Source: an uncultured Alphaproteobacteria bacterium
GTDB taxonomy: Bacteria; Pseudomonadota; Alphaproteobacteria; HIMB59
DNA length: 59,046 bases
Direction: 5' to 3'
Assembly: GCA_902617515.1 (NCBI GenBank)
Contig: CACMWX010000005.1
Location: forward strand, 1 to 59,046
The notes beneath the pieces were generated by a model. It saw nothing but the letters and a program-made list of their open reading frames with translations. It had not been told where the DNA came from and did not search any database. Below, one piece after another: positions 47,871 to 56,859 of the stretch. A program made the position numbers and the translations under genes. Within the stretch, counting starts at the first letter, position 1. Each line of letters begins with the position of its first letter.

Positions 47871-48320
47871 ATGACGCATAAATTTGCAATTTGTCTCTAT
47901 CAGCCCGATATGCCTCAAAATCTTGGTGTGATTATCAGAACCGCTGCTTGTTTAGAGTTCCCCCTTCACATAATCAAACCATTGCCTTTCTCCATGACAG
48001 ATAAAAGATTCAAAGGTGCTGTGATGGATTACATAGATCATTGTGAAATTATAAATCATGAAAATTGGGATAATTTTTATCTCTATTCAAAAAAAAAAAA
48101 CAATAGGATAATCTTAGCTACTACTAAGACTGATAATAACCTTTACGGTTTTAAATTCGAAGATAATGATATTATTTTATTTGGAAAAGAAACAGCAGGT
48201 GTGCCAGAAGCAATACATAATACAGTCAATAATAAAATAACGATACCTATAAACAGCAAAACAAGATCATTAAATCTGGCTACCTCTGTTGCTATTGTAG
48301 TTTCATCTATTAAAAGTTAA
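47871..48320 (+). CDS. trmL: tRNA (cytidine(34)-2'-O)-methyltransferase
   Basis: 149 aa, a minimal SPOUT methyltransferase. Motifs: YQPDMPQNLGVIIRTAACLE, HIIKPLPF, LFGKETAGVPEAIH and SLNLATSVAIVV, which form the knotted SAM site. It methylates the wobble base of leucine tRNAs. A run of 12 A residues (48089-48100) in the middle of the frame encodes the SKKKNN stretch. Its stop is three bases from the convergent nucleotidyltransferase gene. Confidence 0.93.
   Translation: MTHKFAICLYQPDMPQNLGVIIRTAACLEFPLHIIKPLPFSMTDKRFKGAVMDYIDHCEIINHENWDNFYLYSKKKNNRIILATTKTDNNLYGFKFEDNDIILFGKETAGVPEAIHNTVNNKITIPINSKTRSLNLATSVAIVVSSIKS
48089..48100 (+). repeat. A12 homopolymer inside trmL
   Basis: Twelve consecutive A residues within the coding sequence, the longest homopolymer I noticed in the window. 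A one-base slip would frameshift trmL about halfway. The present length keeps the frame open. Confidence 0.9.
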
Positions 48321-48323
48321 CTT

Positions 48324-49049
48324 TTAAGATAAAAAATCTAAAAATTGCCTCAGCTCATTATTCTCTTTTAAAAAAGAAATGGTATTTTTTGGAAATGGCA
48401 TCTTGTAGATCTTATTAAGCTCTTGTGAAATTTTTTTTTCTTTTACAAAATCTACAATGTTTTTTGAGAGTAACATTATAGCTTCCAAATCAGCTGGAAA
48501 GGTTTTTGTATTTTCAAATAATGATAGAAACCTGATATATCTTATTGCCCTTAAATAATCTTTTTGAATTTGTACAATTGGGTCAAAAATAAATTTCAAG
48601 TAATTATTTTTAAAATGCTCAACACCTGAATAAAAATCGAAAACGTCTCCAATTAAATTTATGTATATGCTATTAAATGTAAAATCTCTTCTTAAAGAGT
48701 CCTCTTTAATACTCAAGGCATTAGCAATTTTTGAATGTCTTCCAGATGGGGCTACATCTTTTCTAAATGAATTTATCTGGAACTCAAAATCACCTAATTC
48801 AAGTGATATGCTTTTATAAGCTTGATAATATTTTGCAGTATCATATTTATCTAAAATTTTATCGACCGTTCGATCATCTAATTCTGGAATAACTACATCA
48901 ATATCTTTGTTTTCGTAATTATCCGATAATAAAGACCTAGTGGCTCCTCCTATAAGATAAATATCCTTTTCTTCAAAAGGAAGTATAACGCAAATTTCAT
49001 CAAAATGAGAAATTTTAGAGATTTCTTCTACTTTTTTTTTTATATTCAT
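48324..49049 (-). CDS. short CCA-tRNA-nucleotidyltransferase/poly(A)-polymerase-like protein
   Basis: 241 aa, against roughly 360-420 for most alphaproteobacterial enzymes of this class. The nucleotidyltransferase head is present: GGATRSLL in place of GGxVRD (33-40), the DID metal pair (KDIDVVIP), LRRDFTFNSIYIN and the template helix DYLRAIRYIRFLS (its motif reads KD..R rather than ED..R). After a short neck helix the protein stops, so the body and tail domains that hold tRNA are missing. Nothing resembling the lost part follows, since trmL begins its antisense within three bases. It sits four bases after the ABC-F gene and downstream of tRNA-Gln. Confidence 0.8.
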   Translation of the reverse strand: MNIKKKVEEISKISHFDEICVILPFEEKDIYLIGGATRSLLSDNYENKDIDVVIPELDDRTVDKILDKYDTAKYYQAYKSISLELGDFEFQINSFRKDVAPSGRHSKIANALSIKEDSLRRDFTFNSIYINLIGDVFDFYSGVEHFKNNYLKFIFDPIVQIQKDYLRAIRYIRFLSLFENTKTFPADLEAIMLLSKNIVDFVKEKKISQELNKIYKMPFPKNTISFLKENNELRQFLDFLS

Positions 49050-49052
49050 CTT

Positions 49053-50870
49053 CTAATTTAATTCCATGAGTTCTAACCATCTTTGCTCTTTATTTTCCAA
49101 TTCCATTTGGAGGGAGCCTAATTTTTTAGTTGTGCTAATAAATAACTCATAGTCCTTTTTATAAAGATCTGGCGCCTCTATGATTTTTTCAAAATGAACA
49201 ATTTCCTCTTTCAAAAGATCTATTTGCTTAGGTAAATTATTAAGCTCATATTGTAATTTAAAGGTTAACTTCTTTTTATTTAAATTTTTTAAATTTATAT
49301 TTTTCTTTTCAGTTTTATTTTCAGACTGAGATAAATTATTTGTATCATTTACAAGAAGATCTTTATTTTTTAAGAAGTCATGATAGCCTCCATTAAATAA
49401 CAAAACATCACCATTTCCTTTGAAAAATAATATTTTATTTACTAATTTGTCTAAAAAATCTCTATTGTGTGAAACAACTACGAGAGTCCCGTTGTAATTG
49501 GAAAGTATAGACTCCACTAAATCTAAAGTTTCAATATCAAGGTCATTAGTGGGCTCATCTAAGATTAAGCCACTTTTAGGATTTGATAAAACTTTTGATA
49601 AAAGTAATCGATTTTTCATTCCACCAGATAAACTCCCGACAGGATCATTTGCTTTAGATGGATCAAAATGGAAATCTTTTAAATAACTGCATACATGTCT
49701 CTCTTTACCTTGCGTTTTTAAGTAATCGCCACCAGAGGGGACTAAGACCTTCTTTATTGGTAAATTGTCTTTTAAATCATTTCTTAATTGGTCAAAATAT
49801 GAAAACTCTAACTCCTTTCTTAATTTTAAAGTTCCCGATTGTAAATTCAGTTCATTAAGCAAAATTTTTAAAAAAGTTGTTTTTCCAGAGCCATTACCTC
49901 CCAAAAGACCAATTCTATCTTTTTTGCTTATTTTTAAATTAAAATTTTTTAAAATAAAATTTTTATTATTTTCTTCATAGTAAAAATCTGCATTGTGAAA
50001 CTCTGCAACATTTTTAAAATTCTTTGAATTCTCATAAATTTGATTAATTTCAATCTTTTTTGTAGCTTTTTTAAATTCGCTAATATCTTTGTCTAAATTT
50101 TCCTTTAATTCTTTAGCTTGCTCTAACCTTCTGGTATTCCTTTTTACTCTTGCTTTAACTCCTTTATTAGCCCAATTCACCTCTAAATTTACAAATTGCT
50201 TCCTATTTTGTAGTTCTCTCTCTTCTTGTGATAAAAGAGTCTCAGACCAATTGTCAAAATCACTATATCCTTTGTAGTTTATTTTTATTTTAGATCGATC
50301 TATCCATAATATTTTATTTGTAAAGTTTTTTAGAAATTGTCGATCATGACTTACACATAAAATTGCACAATCTAGTTTTTTTAAATAGTTTTCTAGCCAA
50401 ACGATTGTATCCAAGTCTAAATGATTAGTTGGTTCATCTAATAACAAAAGATCAGATGGTTTGATTAAATTTTTGATTAGCCCTACTCTCCTTTTTTGCC
50501 CCCCAGATAAATTTTTAATTAAACTATTTTTATCAATGCTTAAATTATTGCAAAATATATCTATCTCATAATTATTATCTTGATTTTTGATTACAGATAA
50601 AATTTCTTGCTCAACGGTGTTATTATCATTACTTAGTACAAAATTTTGGTTGAAATAATTTACAGCAAAATTATCAATACTCCATTTTTCTCCAGCATCA
50701 ATATCATGTTGACCTGATATAACATTCATCAGGGTTGATTTACCTGCACCATTTTTACCAACAAGCGCAATAAAATCTTTTCGATGAATATTTATATCAA
50801 GTTCCTTTAAAATTTCTTTTTTATGATAACTAACTGATCCCTCTTTAAGTGAAAATAAAAGTTGTTTCAT
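49053..50870 (-). CDS. ABC-F family ATPase (Uup-like)
   Basis: 605 aa with two ABC domains and no membrane part. Walker A motifs are GKNGAGKST (first) and GGNGSGKTT (second); signatures NLSGGQKRR and SLSGGMKNR; Walker B LLLLDEPTNHLDLD and LILDEPTNDLDIE. A linker helix and a C-terminal coiled coil (about 535-600) suit the Uup type. Such proteins act on ribosomes or replication intermediates. It is 25 bases downstream of tRNA-Gln and four bases before the nucleotidyltransferase gene on the same strand. Confidence 0.93.
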   Translation of the reverse strand: MKQLLFSLKEGSVSYHKKEILKELDINIHRKDFIALVGKNGAGKSTLMNVISGQHDIDAGEKWSIDNFAVNYFNQNFVLSNDNNTVEQEILSVIKNQDNNYEIDIFCNNLSIDKNSLIKNLSGGQKRRVGLIKNLIKPSDLLLLDEPTNHLDLDTIVWLENYLKKLDCAILCVSHDRQFLKNFTNKILWIDRSKIKINYKGYSDFDNWSETLLSQEERELQNRKQFVNLEVNWANKGVKARVKRNTRRLEQAKELKENLDKDISEFKKATKKIEINQIYENSKNFKNVAEFHNADFYYEENNKNFILKNFNLKISKKDRIGLLGGNGSGKTTFLKILLNELNLQSGTLKLRKELEFSYFDQLRNDLKDNLPIKKVLVPSGGDYLKTQGKERHVCSYLKDFHFDPSKANDPVGSLSGGMKNRLLLSKVLSNPKSGLILDEPTNDLDIETLDLVESILSNYNGTLVVVSHNRDFLDKLVNKILFFKGNGDVLLFNGGYHDFLKNKDLLVNDTNNLSQSENKTEKKNINLKNLNKKKLTFKLQYELNNLPKQIDLLKEEIVHFEKIIEAPDLYKKDYELFISTTKKLGSLQMELENKEQRWLELMELN

Positions 50871-50895
50871 ATTATTTCAATTTATAGCTTAGACA

Positions 50896-50970
50896 TGGCT
50901 GGGGCGGTAGGATTCGAACCTACGCATGCCGATACCAAAAACCGGTGCCTTACCGCTTGGCTACGCCCCA
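50896..50970 (-). tRNA. tRNA-Gln (anticodon TTG)
   Basis: A complete cloverleaf on the minus strand. The acceptor TGGGGCG pairs with CGCCCCA; D stem GCC/GGC; anticodon stem CCGGT/ATCGG around the loop TTTTGGT, anticodon TTG (reads CAA and CAG by wobble); T arm GTAGG-TTCGAAT-CCTAC; discriminator G73, as expected for Gln; CCA encoded. It lies 16 bases after ispE in the same direction, so it may be processed from that operon transcript rather than having its own promoter. Confidence 0.97.
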
Positions 50971-50986
50971 TCAGGATTTAAAGAAC

Positions 50987-51805
50987 TTATCCGAAATAAA
51001 GGAATTTTTCAATTCTAACTGAGGGATAAAATTTATTAATCTCTCTAAAAATCAACCTTTCTTTTGCGATTTTCTTAAAAGATACAAAAATTGAAGATCC
51101 ACTACCACTCATGCCAAATTTTAAGAAATCTCTTCTATAATCCAAAAGGAACATAAATAGTTCTTTAAACTCTTTATTTAGCAACATAGATGAACTAATT
51201 AAGTTATTTTGAGATATTAGTTGTTTTTTTGCTCCCATATTATGGTTTTTAAAATAATCATAAATTTTTTTAGTTAAATTTTTTTGTGAAGGAAAAATTA
51301 AGTAAACTTTCCTCCAATAAAATTTTTTTGCCTTGAGGTATTTATACTGACTTAATCCATCGATTATTTTTGGATATTTATCTTTAAAAATAATTACATC
51401 TGAACCAATTAATGGTGCATCTTTTTCAAAGTTTTTTGAAGTAATTTGATGATATTTATACAGAAATTTCAAAATTGAGGCTGCATTTGAGGATCCACCT
51501 CCTAATCCATAACCAACTGGTATTTTTTTGTAAACTAAAAATTTTAATTTTGTTTTAGTTTTGTATTTTCTATCAAAAAATAGAATTGATTTTTTTATAA
51601 TATCATTTTTCAATTTGATTATTTTTTTATTTTGATCGTAATAAGTAATTTGTAGCTTTGTAGAATTAGATACCGTAATTAAATCATTTAATTTTAAAAT
51701 AACGACTTTAGAAGAAATCTTATGTTTTTTTAAAATTTTATCATAATATTTAATTTTTAAATCAAGATTTATTTTAGCATAGCTTGTTAATTTACTTATT
51801 TTCAT
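50987..51805 (-). CDS. ispE: 4-diphosphocytidyl-2-C-methyl-D-erythritol kinase
   Basis: 272 aa GHMP kinase. The substrate end SYAKINLDLKI, the ATP loop PVGYGLGGGSSNAAS, and the late MSGSGSSIFVSF motif are conserved. It phosphorylates CDP-methylerythritol in the non-mevalonate isoprenoid path, which feeds ubiquinone. Its start overlaps the end of the TPR gene upstream by 14 bases; the tRNA-Gln follows by 16 bases. The body is unusually rich in Lys. Confidence 0.93.
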   Translation of the reverse strand: MKISKLTSYAKINLDLKIKYYDKILKKHKISSKVVILKLNDLITVSNSTKLQITYYDQNKKIIKLKNDIIKKSILFFDRKYKTKTKLKFLVYKKIPVGYGLGGGSSNAASILKFLYKYHQITSKNFEKDAPLIGSDVIIFKDKYPKIIDGLSQYKYLKAKKFYWRKVYLIFPSQKNLTKKIYDYFKNHNMGAKKQLISQNNLISSSMLLNKEFKELFMFLLDYRRDFLKFGMSGSGSSIFVSFKKIAKERLIFREINKFYPSVRIEKFLYFG

Positions 51806-53390
51806 TTCTGCTTAAAACTTCCTCGTATTTAAAATAATCTTTATGAAATAGTAAAATTTTATTGTCTAAAAATTTCGATTCTTTGTATCTGCCTAATTCA
51901 TAATAAATTTGAGATAAATGATCTATTATTTCTGGCTCTGAGGGTTCAAGTTGATAAGCATCGTAAATCCATTTTTCTGCCAAATCTAAATTATCTTTCT
52001 TATAATAAAGCCATCCCAAACTATCAAGTATAGCCCCATCATTATAATTTGAGTCTTTTACTGCCTTTTGAAGCATACTTTCTGCAAGATCTAATTTTCT
52101 ATCATTTTCAACCCATAAATATGCAAGATAATTTAATATGTAAGGATATGAACTTTCAGATATATCAATACTTTTTTGGATAATTTCTTCAGCTTTTTTA
52201 ATTTCATTATTTCTCTCTAACAAAATACCATATTTAAAAAGATGAATAGGATCATCGGAATTCTCTATACTGCTCATGCAACACTCGTTTATAAAATCTA
52301 AAGCACCACTATTATCATTTAAAAAGTACATTTCCATCGCAACAAGAAATGATAACTCTAGATTTATCCAATCAGTTTGATGATCGCTATTATTTATAAA
52401 ATACACTAAGTCACTCATATCAGTGTCTAATTCAAATGATGTTGAGATATAAAGGTAGTTTTTAAAAAAATTAAAATTTTTGTCATTTGGGGTAAAATTT
52501 TTAATTAATTTTAGTATTTCTTTACTTGGATTTAATTCTGCTAAAAATGAAATTTTTTTATAAAGATAATAATCCCTATTATCTGGATTTATTTCGATTA
52601 AATAAGATAATAAAGCAAGTGCTTTTTTATACTCACGCGCATAAAAATAATAAATGCTAGTTTGAAATAGTTGAAGATATATTATGTCTTCATAATCCTT
52701 AACTACGTAATTTTGATCTAGTTCAATAGACAAATTATTAAAAGTAGTTGATAACTGAATAAAATCTGACAATGGAAAATTGATGTTATGATTATTGAAA
52801 ATACTGTCCATTACATTTAATTCTTTAGAATTAAAGATAGACAGTGTTTCTATATTTGATGTTATTTCTTCATTAATTTTTTTTAGACTGTTGAAGTCTT
52901 TTTGAAGATGATAGTAATAAATAGTATTGATATATCTTAAATTTGTAAAGCGACTATCAATTTCATTCAAATTTTCTAAATTATTTTGAACATTATGTTT
53001 GTTACAAAAATTCATCCAAAAATTTATGCTTTTTAGTATAGCCTCTTCAAAAATATAAATTTGTTTTTTGTCAGGAATATTTAAGCATTTGTCATCACCT
53101 AGATTCTTTAGAAAAAGAACAATTTCATGAATAAATCCACTTTCAATATTACTAATATTATCAAAAGTGTAATTCCCTATAATAATATTACTTAGTAAGG
53201 TTGAAGTATGGTCATTTGAAAAATTATAAGTGGGTAATTTTTCCCAAATTAAATAATCATTATTGTATTCAGAATAAATTGAACTTAGAAGTTGATTTTC
53301 GAAAGTATTTTTTAATTGAGACCCATATGCATATACAATAAATCCAAAAAAACATATAAAATAAATATTAAAAGATAATTTTTTAATCAT
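51792..53390 (-). CDS. secreted or periplasmic TPR-repeat protein
   Basis: 532 aa. A hydrophobic signal segment (residues 7-23) starts the protein. The C-terminal third has TPR units, for example YPYILNYLAYLWVENDRKLD, AILDSLGWLYYKKDNLDLAE and PEIIDHLSQIYYELGRYKES; the earlier part is helical and weaker in repeat pattern. A TPR protein upstream of ispE is a common alphaproteobacterial arrangement. The function is unknown but probably protein-protein contact at the envelope. Its ATG shares the CATG at 53388-53391 with the start of the divergent gene. Confidence 0.8.
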   Translation of the reverse strand: MIKKLSFNIYFICFFGFIVYAYGSQLKNTFENQLLSSIYSEYNNDYLIWEKLPTYNFSNDHTSTLLSNIIIGNYTFDNISNIESGFIHEIVLFLKNLGDDKCLNIPDKKQIYIFEEAILKSINFWMNFCNKHNVQNNLENLNEIDSRFTNLRYINTIYYYHLQKDFNSLKKINEEITSNIETLSIFNSKELNVMDSIFNNHNINFPLSDFIQLSTTFNNLSIELDQNYVVKDYEDIIYLQLFQTSIYYFYAREYKKALALLSYLIEINPDNRDYYLYKKISFLAELNPSKEILKLIKNFTPNDKNFNFFKNYLYISTSFELDTDMSDLVYFINNSDHQTDWINLELSFLVAMEMYFLNDNSGALDFINECCMSSIENSDDPIHLFKYGILLERNNEIKKAEEIIQKSIDISESSYPYILNYLAYLWVENDRKLDLAESMLQKAVKDSNYNDGAILDSLGWLYYKKDNLDLAEKWIYDAYQLEPSEPEIIDHLSQIYYELGRYKESKFLDNKILLFHKDYFKYEEVLSRNENK

Positions 53391-54066
53391 GAATAACCAA
53401 GACTACCAAAAAAATATTCTTTTGGAATTGATGAATCTTGAGGAATTTCAAGTAAAAAAATCTCAAAATGATTCCTATAACCAAATAAATAGAAAAATTA
53501 TCAATAGTCCAAGTAAAGCCACCAGTATTGATGAAATAGAGGATTTTTTAAAAAATGAATTATTAAAGTTCAATATTAATCAACCAATCAATTTAGTAGA
53601 AGGTGATAAAAATTCGAAGATTTTATTTTTTTACGGTAAATGCGACATTACTGATGAAAAGATAATAGATAAAGCAAATGGTGAGTTGTTCGATAAAATG
53701 CTTTCCTCTATAAAATTAGATAGGAAACAAATAAGCTTATTGTCTTATATACCAAGGGGACTTAGTGAGTTTGATAATAACCACAAAATGAACTCAATTT
53801 TACAACTTATCAATTATCGGTTGATTGAATTGATTAACCCAAAATATTTAATAATTATGTCAAATTATTGCATCAAAATGTTATTGGCTACAGACTTGTC
53901 TTCCATGTCTCTTCGTGGAAAATGGTTTGATTTCAACACACCCAATGACGTGGTACCCAAAAAATGCCGTGTGCTTTATGAGCCGTCTTTATTAATAAAC
54001 AATCCTGAACTTAAGAAAGATGCTTGGGAAGATTTAAAAGAAATTAAAAAGCAGCTTGGTGGATAG
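53389..54066 (+). CDS. degenerate uracil-DNA-glycosylase-superfamily protein
   Basis: 225 aa. Overall layout is that of family 4/5 type UDGs: GELFDKMLSSIKLDRKQI (usual FVGRAGQLLDxML), then QLINYRLIELINPKYLIIMS, LRGKWFDF and a final PSLLINNPELKKDAWEDL. The active-site elements are gone, however: the GEAPG motif reads GKCD, the catalytic HPA/HPS(Y)LL loop reads YEPSLL with no His, and the iron-sulfur cysteines are absent. The protein is therefore unlikely to remove uracil by the usual chemistry. Context (before an Slt gene) matches the alphaproteobacterial UDG. Start may be at 53389 or at a later Met (residue 15). Confidence 0.6.
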   Translation: MNNQDYQKNILLELMNLEEFQVKKSQNDSYNQINRKIINSPSKATSIDEIEDFLKNELLKFNINQPINLVEGDKNSKILFFYGKCDITDEKIIDKANGELFDKMLSSIKLDRKQISLLSYIPRGLSEFDNNHKMNSILQLINYRLIELINPKYLIIMSNYCIKMLLATDLSSMSLRGKWFDFNTPNDVVPKKCRVLYEPSLLINNPELKKDAWEDLKEIKKQLGG

Positions 54067-54067
54067 A

Positions 54068-55750
54068 ATGAGAATTATTGTTTTATTAATTGTAACGTTT
54101 TTTTACTCACAGAGTATCTTTGCCCTAAGCTCTAAAGATATCGGCCTTTACAAAAGTATTTTTAATGATTACAGAAATGGAAATTTTGATAAAGGTGATA
54201 AAAATATAGCAAAACTGGATGATTTAATTCTTATTGGTCATGTACAAGCTTTAAAGCTTCTTCATCCAACAGCGCATCGCTCTAGTTTTTTAGAGCTCCG
54301 AGATTGGTTAAGTGAATATAGCGATCATTACGAAGCTAGAAGGATTTATAAATTGGGAGTAAGAAGAATGCCGGATGGGGCAAAGAAACCAAAAAAAAAT
54401 TCATACCCACTTTTTGATGAGATCTTTCAAAAAGATAAGTTACAAGAAACTGTTTCCACTAAATCAAATAAAATATTTTCAAATAAAAATTATTCAAAAA
54501 AAATTAGTATTTATAATACTGTAAGATCAAGAGTTGGAAGAGGATGGCCTACTGGAGCATTAGAGTATTTAAACCAACACATAAAATATTTTAATCAAAA
54601 AGAAAAATCCTTTTTACTTTCCAAAATTGCCAATGGCTACTACCTTGCAGATTTAGATGATAAGGCTATAAATGTTTTAAATGATGAAGCTTTCTTAAGT
54701 CAACCATACGATGAGGGCTTATGGATCAAAGGTCTCTCATATTACAGAAAAGGAAAATACCAAAAAGCCTCGAGACAATTTTTAATACTCTCAAAAATTT
54801 CAGATAACAAATGGTTAAGGGATGCTGGTGCTTATTGGTCATTTTTATCCTCAACAAAAGATGCTAATGATGAAATTACTTTCAAATCATCTTTAGAGGC
54901 TATAAATAAATCTTGTAAACCAAGTTTTAATATATACTCAATTTTATCTTGTAGAATTTTAGATAAAACCATTCAAGACTTTGAATTTAATACCTCATTA
55001 ATGAGTTCGGATCTTGAGTCATTTTTAGATACCAAATTAGGTGAGAGAATTCAGGCATTAATTGAAATCAATGAACTTCCTATTGCAGAGATAGAATTAA
55101 ATAGACTTCAAAACATTACAAATGATAGGTTTAAAAGACTCATACTAAATTTTTCTATTAAAAATGACCTGAGTTCCTTGCAAATTAAAACAGCAAAATA
55201 CTTGTTTAAAGATGATGCCCCGATAGATTTTTTATATCCAAATCCAAAATGGATCCGAGATTACAATTTCAATAGTATTGACCCAACTATTATTATTAGC
55301 ATGATTAGACAAGAGTCGCAGTTTAGTGCTTTCGCAAAAAGTGGTAAAAGTGCATATGGATTGATGCAAATTCTTCCGTCAACTGCTCGATTGGTAAATA
55401 AAAAACATAAATTTAAGTCTAATCCGAGAATATTGTATGATCCTGAAATTAATGTTGAAACAGGTAGCCTCTACCTTCAAAGTTTATTATCTATTAATTA
55501 TATCAATGGAGATTTGCTAAAGGCTTTAATCTCATATAATGCAGGGCCAGGAAATCTTTCAAAATGGATGAAAAAAACTACATTTAATGATGATAGTTTT
55601 CTTTTAATTGAATCTATACCATCAAGAGAAACAAGAATGTTTGTTGAGAGAGTTCTAACTAATCTTGTTATTTATGAATTAATAAATCATAATTCATTCA
55701 AATATGCTGATGAGCTTATAGCCACTAATACTATCTTGATTAATGATTGA
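54068..55750 (+). CDS. slt: soluble lytic murein transglycosylase
   Basis: 560 aa from the chosen ATG. A TTG and a GTG lie in frame just upstream, but the signal peptide IIVLLIVTFFYSQSIFA begins directly after this ATG. A long helical superhelix region is followed by the SLT domain: SMIRQESQF (catalytic Glu), SGKSAYGLMQILPSTAR, SYNAGPGNLSKW and the final SRETRMFVERVL. It cleaves peptidoglycan between MurNAc and GlcNAc in the periplasm. It begins two bases after the UDG-like stop and overlaps moaB by eight bases. Confidence 0.92.
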   Translation: MRIIVLLIVTFFYSQSIFALSSKDIGLYKSIFNDYRNGNFDKGDKNIAKLDDLILIGHVQALKLLHPTAHRSSFLELRDWLSEYSDHYEARRIYKLGVRRMPDGAKKPKKNSYPLFDEIFQKDKLQETVSTKSNKIFSNKNYSKKISIYNTVRSRVGRGWPTGALEYLNQHIKYFNQKEKSFLLSKIANGYYLADLDDKAINVLNDEAFLSQPYDEGLWIKGLSYYRKGKYQKASRQFLILSKISDNKWLRDAGAYWSFLSSTKDANDEITFKSSLEAINKSCKPSFNIYSILSCRILDKTIQDFEFNTSLMSSDLESFLDTKLGERIQALIEINELPIAEIELNRLQNITNDRFKRLILNFSIKNDLSSLQIKTAKYLFKDDAPIDFLYPNPKWIRDYNFNSIDPTIIISMIRQESQFSAFAKSGKSAYGLMQILPSTARLVNKKHKFKSNPRILYDPEINVETGSLYLQSLLSINYINGDLLKALISYNAGPGNLSKWMKKTTFNDDSFLLIESIPSRETRMFVERVLTNLVIYELINHNSFKYADELIATNTILIND

Positions 55751-56264
55751 TGAAAAAATAACATTTAAACAAATAAATATTGCCGTAATCACTTTATCGG
55801 ATACAAGAAAAGAAAGTGATGATAAATCAGGTAATACATTAAAAGAACTAATACAAAAAAAAGGACACTCTGTTTCCCATTATCAGATTATTGAGGATGA
55901 ACCTAAGCTCTTTATTCCTATTATTCAAAAATTAACAGCATCTATCGAACACGATGTAATAATTACTTCAGGTGGGACTGGTCTGACGGGAAGAGATAAT
56001 ACTATTGATGCCCTAAAAAAAATATCTCAAGTTGAAATTCCGGGATTTGGTGAATTGTTTAGACAATTAAGCTATAAAAAAATTGGAACCTCGACTATAC
56101 AATCTCGAGCAAGTGCATTTTTATTAAATCAAACTTACATCTTTTGTTTACCTGGATCGACTTCTGCTGTTAGAGATGCTTGGAATGATATTCTTTTTCA
56201 TCAATTAGACATTAGACACAAGCCATGTAATTTTGTCGAACTAATACCTAGACTAGATGAGTGA
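55743..56264 (+). CDS. moaB: molybdenum cofactor biosynthesis protein B
   Basis: 173 aa. ITLSDTRKESDDKSGNTL, the molybdopterin-binding TSGGTGLTGRDNTIDAL, PGFGELFRQLSYKKIGTST and CLPGSTSAVRDAW match MoaB/MogA. It adenylylates molybdopterin before metal insertion. moaD and moaE are elsewhere in this window. It overlaps slt by eight bases and rnhB by eight bases. Confidence 0.93.
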   Translation: MIDEKITFKQINIAVITLSDTRKESDDKSGNTLKELIQKKGHSVSHYQIIEDEPKLFIPIIQKLTASIEHDVIITSGGTGLTGRDNTIDALKKISQVEIPGFGELFRQLSYKKIGTSTIQSRASAFLLNQTYIFCLPGSTSAVRDAWNDILFHQLDIRHKPCNFVELIPRLDE

Positions 56265-56859
56265 ATATGTTGTTGGCGTCGACGAGGTTGGCAGAGGATC
56301 TCTTGTTGGAAGCGCAATAATTTGTGCTTTTAGATCACAAAATTCTTTATTTGATAAACTTCCATTTACTGTCTCTGACTCAAAAAAAATAAATAAAAAA
56401 AAAAGAGAGGAAATTTATGAATATTTTAGATCAAATAAAGGTTTCGAATATAATTATCAAATTATATTTGGAAAAAAAAAATTTATTGAAAGGTTTAATA
56501 TTCACAATGTAGTTTTGCAAAGCATGAAACAATCAATAATTTTGTTATCTAAAAAATCAGATACGATCATCATAGATGGAAAATTTATTCCAAGCGAAAT
56601 GAAAGGTTATAAGGTGAAGTCTTTAATTAAAGCAGATGATAAAATTAATCAGGTGTCAGCAGCTTCAATTATAGCAAAAGTCTTCAGAGACAAATTACTT
56701 CTGAAACTCCACTCATTAGATGATAATTATCAATGGAATAAAAATGCTGGGTACGGTACAAAGTCTCACTTAAGCGCTATTTATACACATGGGGTCAGCA
56801 AATATCACAGGACCACTTATCAACCTATATGTAAACTTATCAAAAAGTTATCTACTTAG
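56257..56859 (+). CDS. rnhB: ribonuclease HII
   Basis: 200 aa. The metal triad begins with GVDEVGRGSLVGSAI (Asp9, Glu10), then IIIDGK, and the KADDKINQVSAASIIAKVFRD segment with catalytic Asp; the end HRTTYQPI is also conserved. It removes misincorporated ribonucleotides from DNA. Overlaps moaB by eight bases; ccrM follows after 61 bases. The 3' end overlaps a series of TTATC motifs described with the ccrM leader. Confidence 0.94.
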   Translation: MSEYVVGVDEVGRGSLVGSAIICAFRSQNSLFDKLPFTVSDSKKINKKKREEIYEYFRSNKGFEYNYQIIFGKKKFIERFNIHNVVLQSMKQSIILLSKKSDTIIIDGKFIPSEMKGYKVKSLIKADDKINQVSAASIIAKVFRDKLLLKLHSLDDNYQWNKNAGYGTKSHLSAIYTHGVSKYHRTTYQPICKLIKKLST

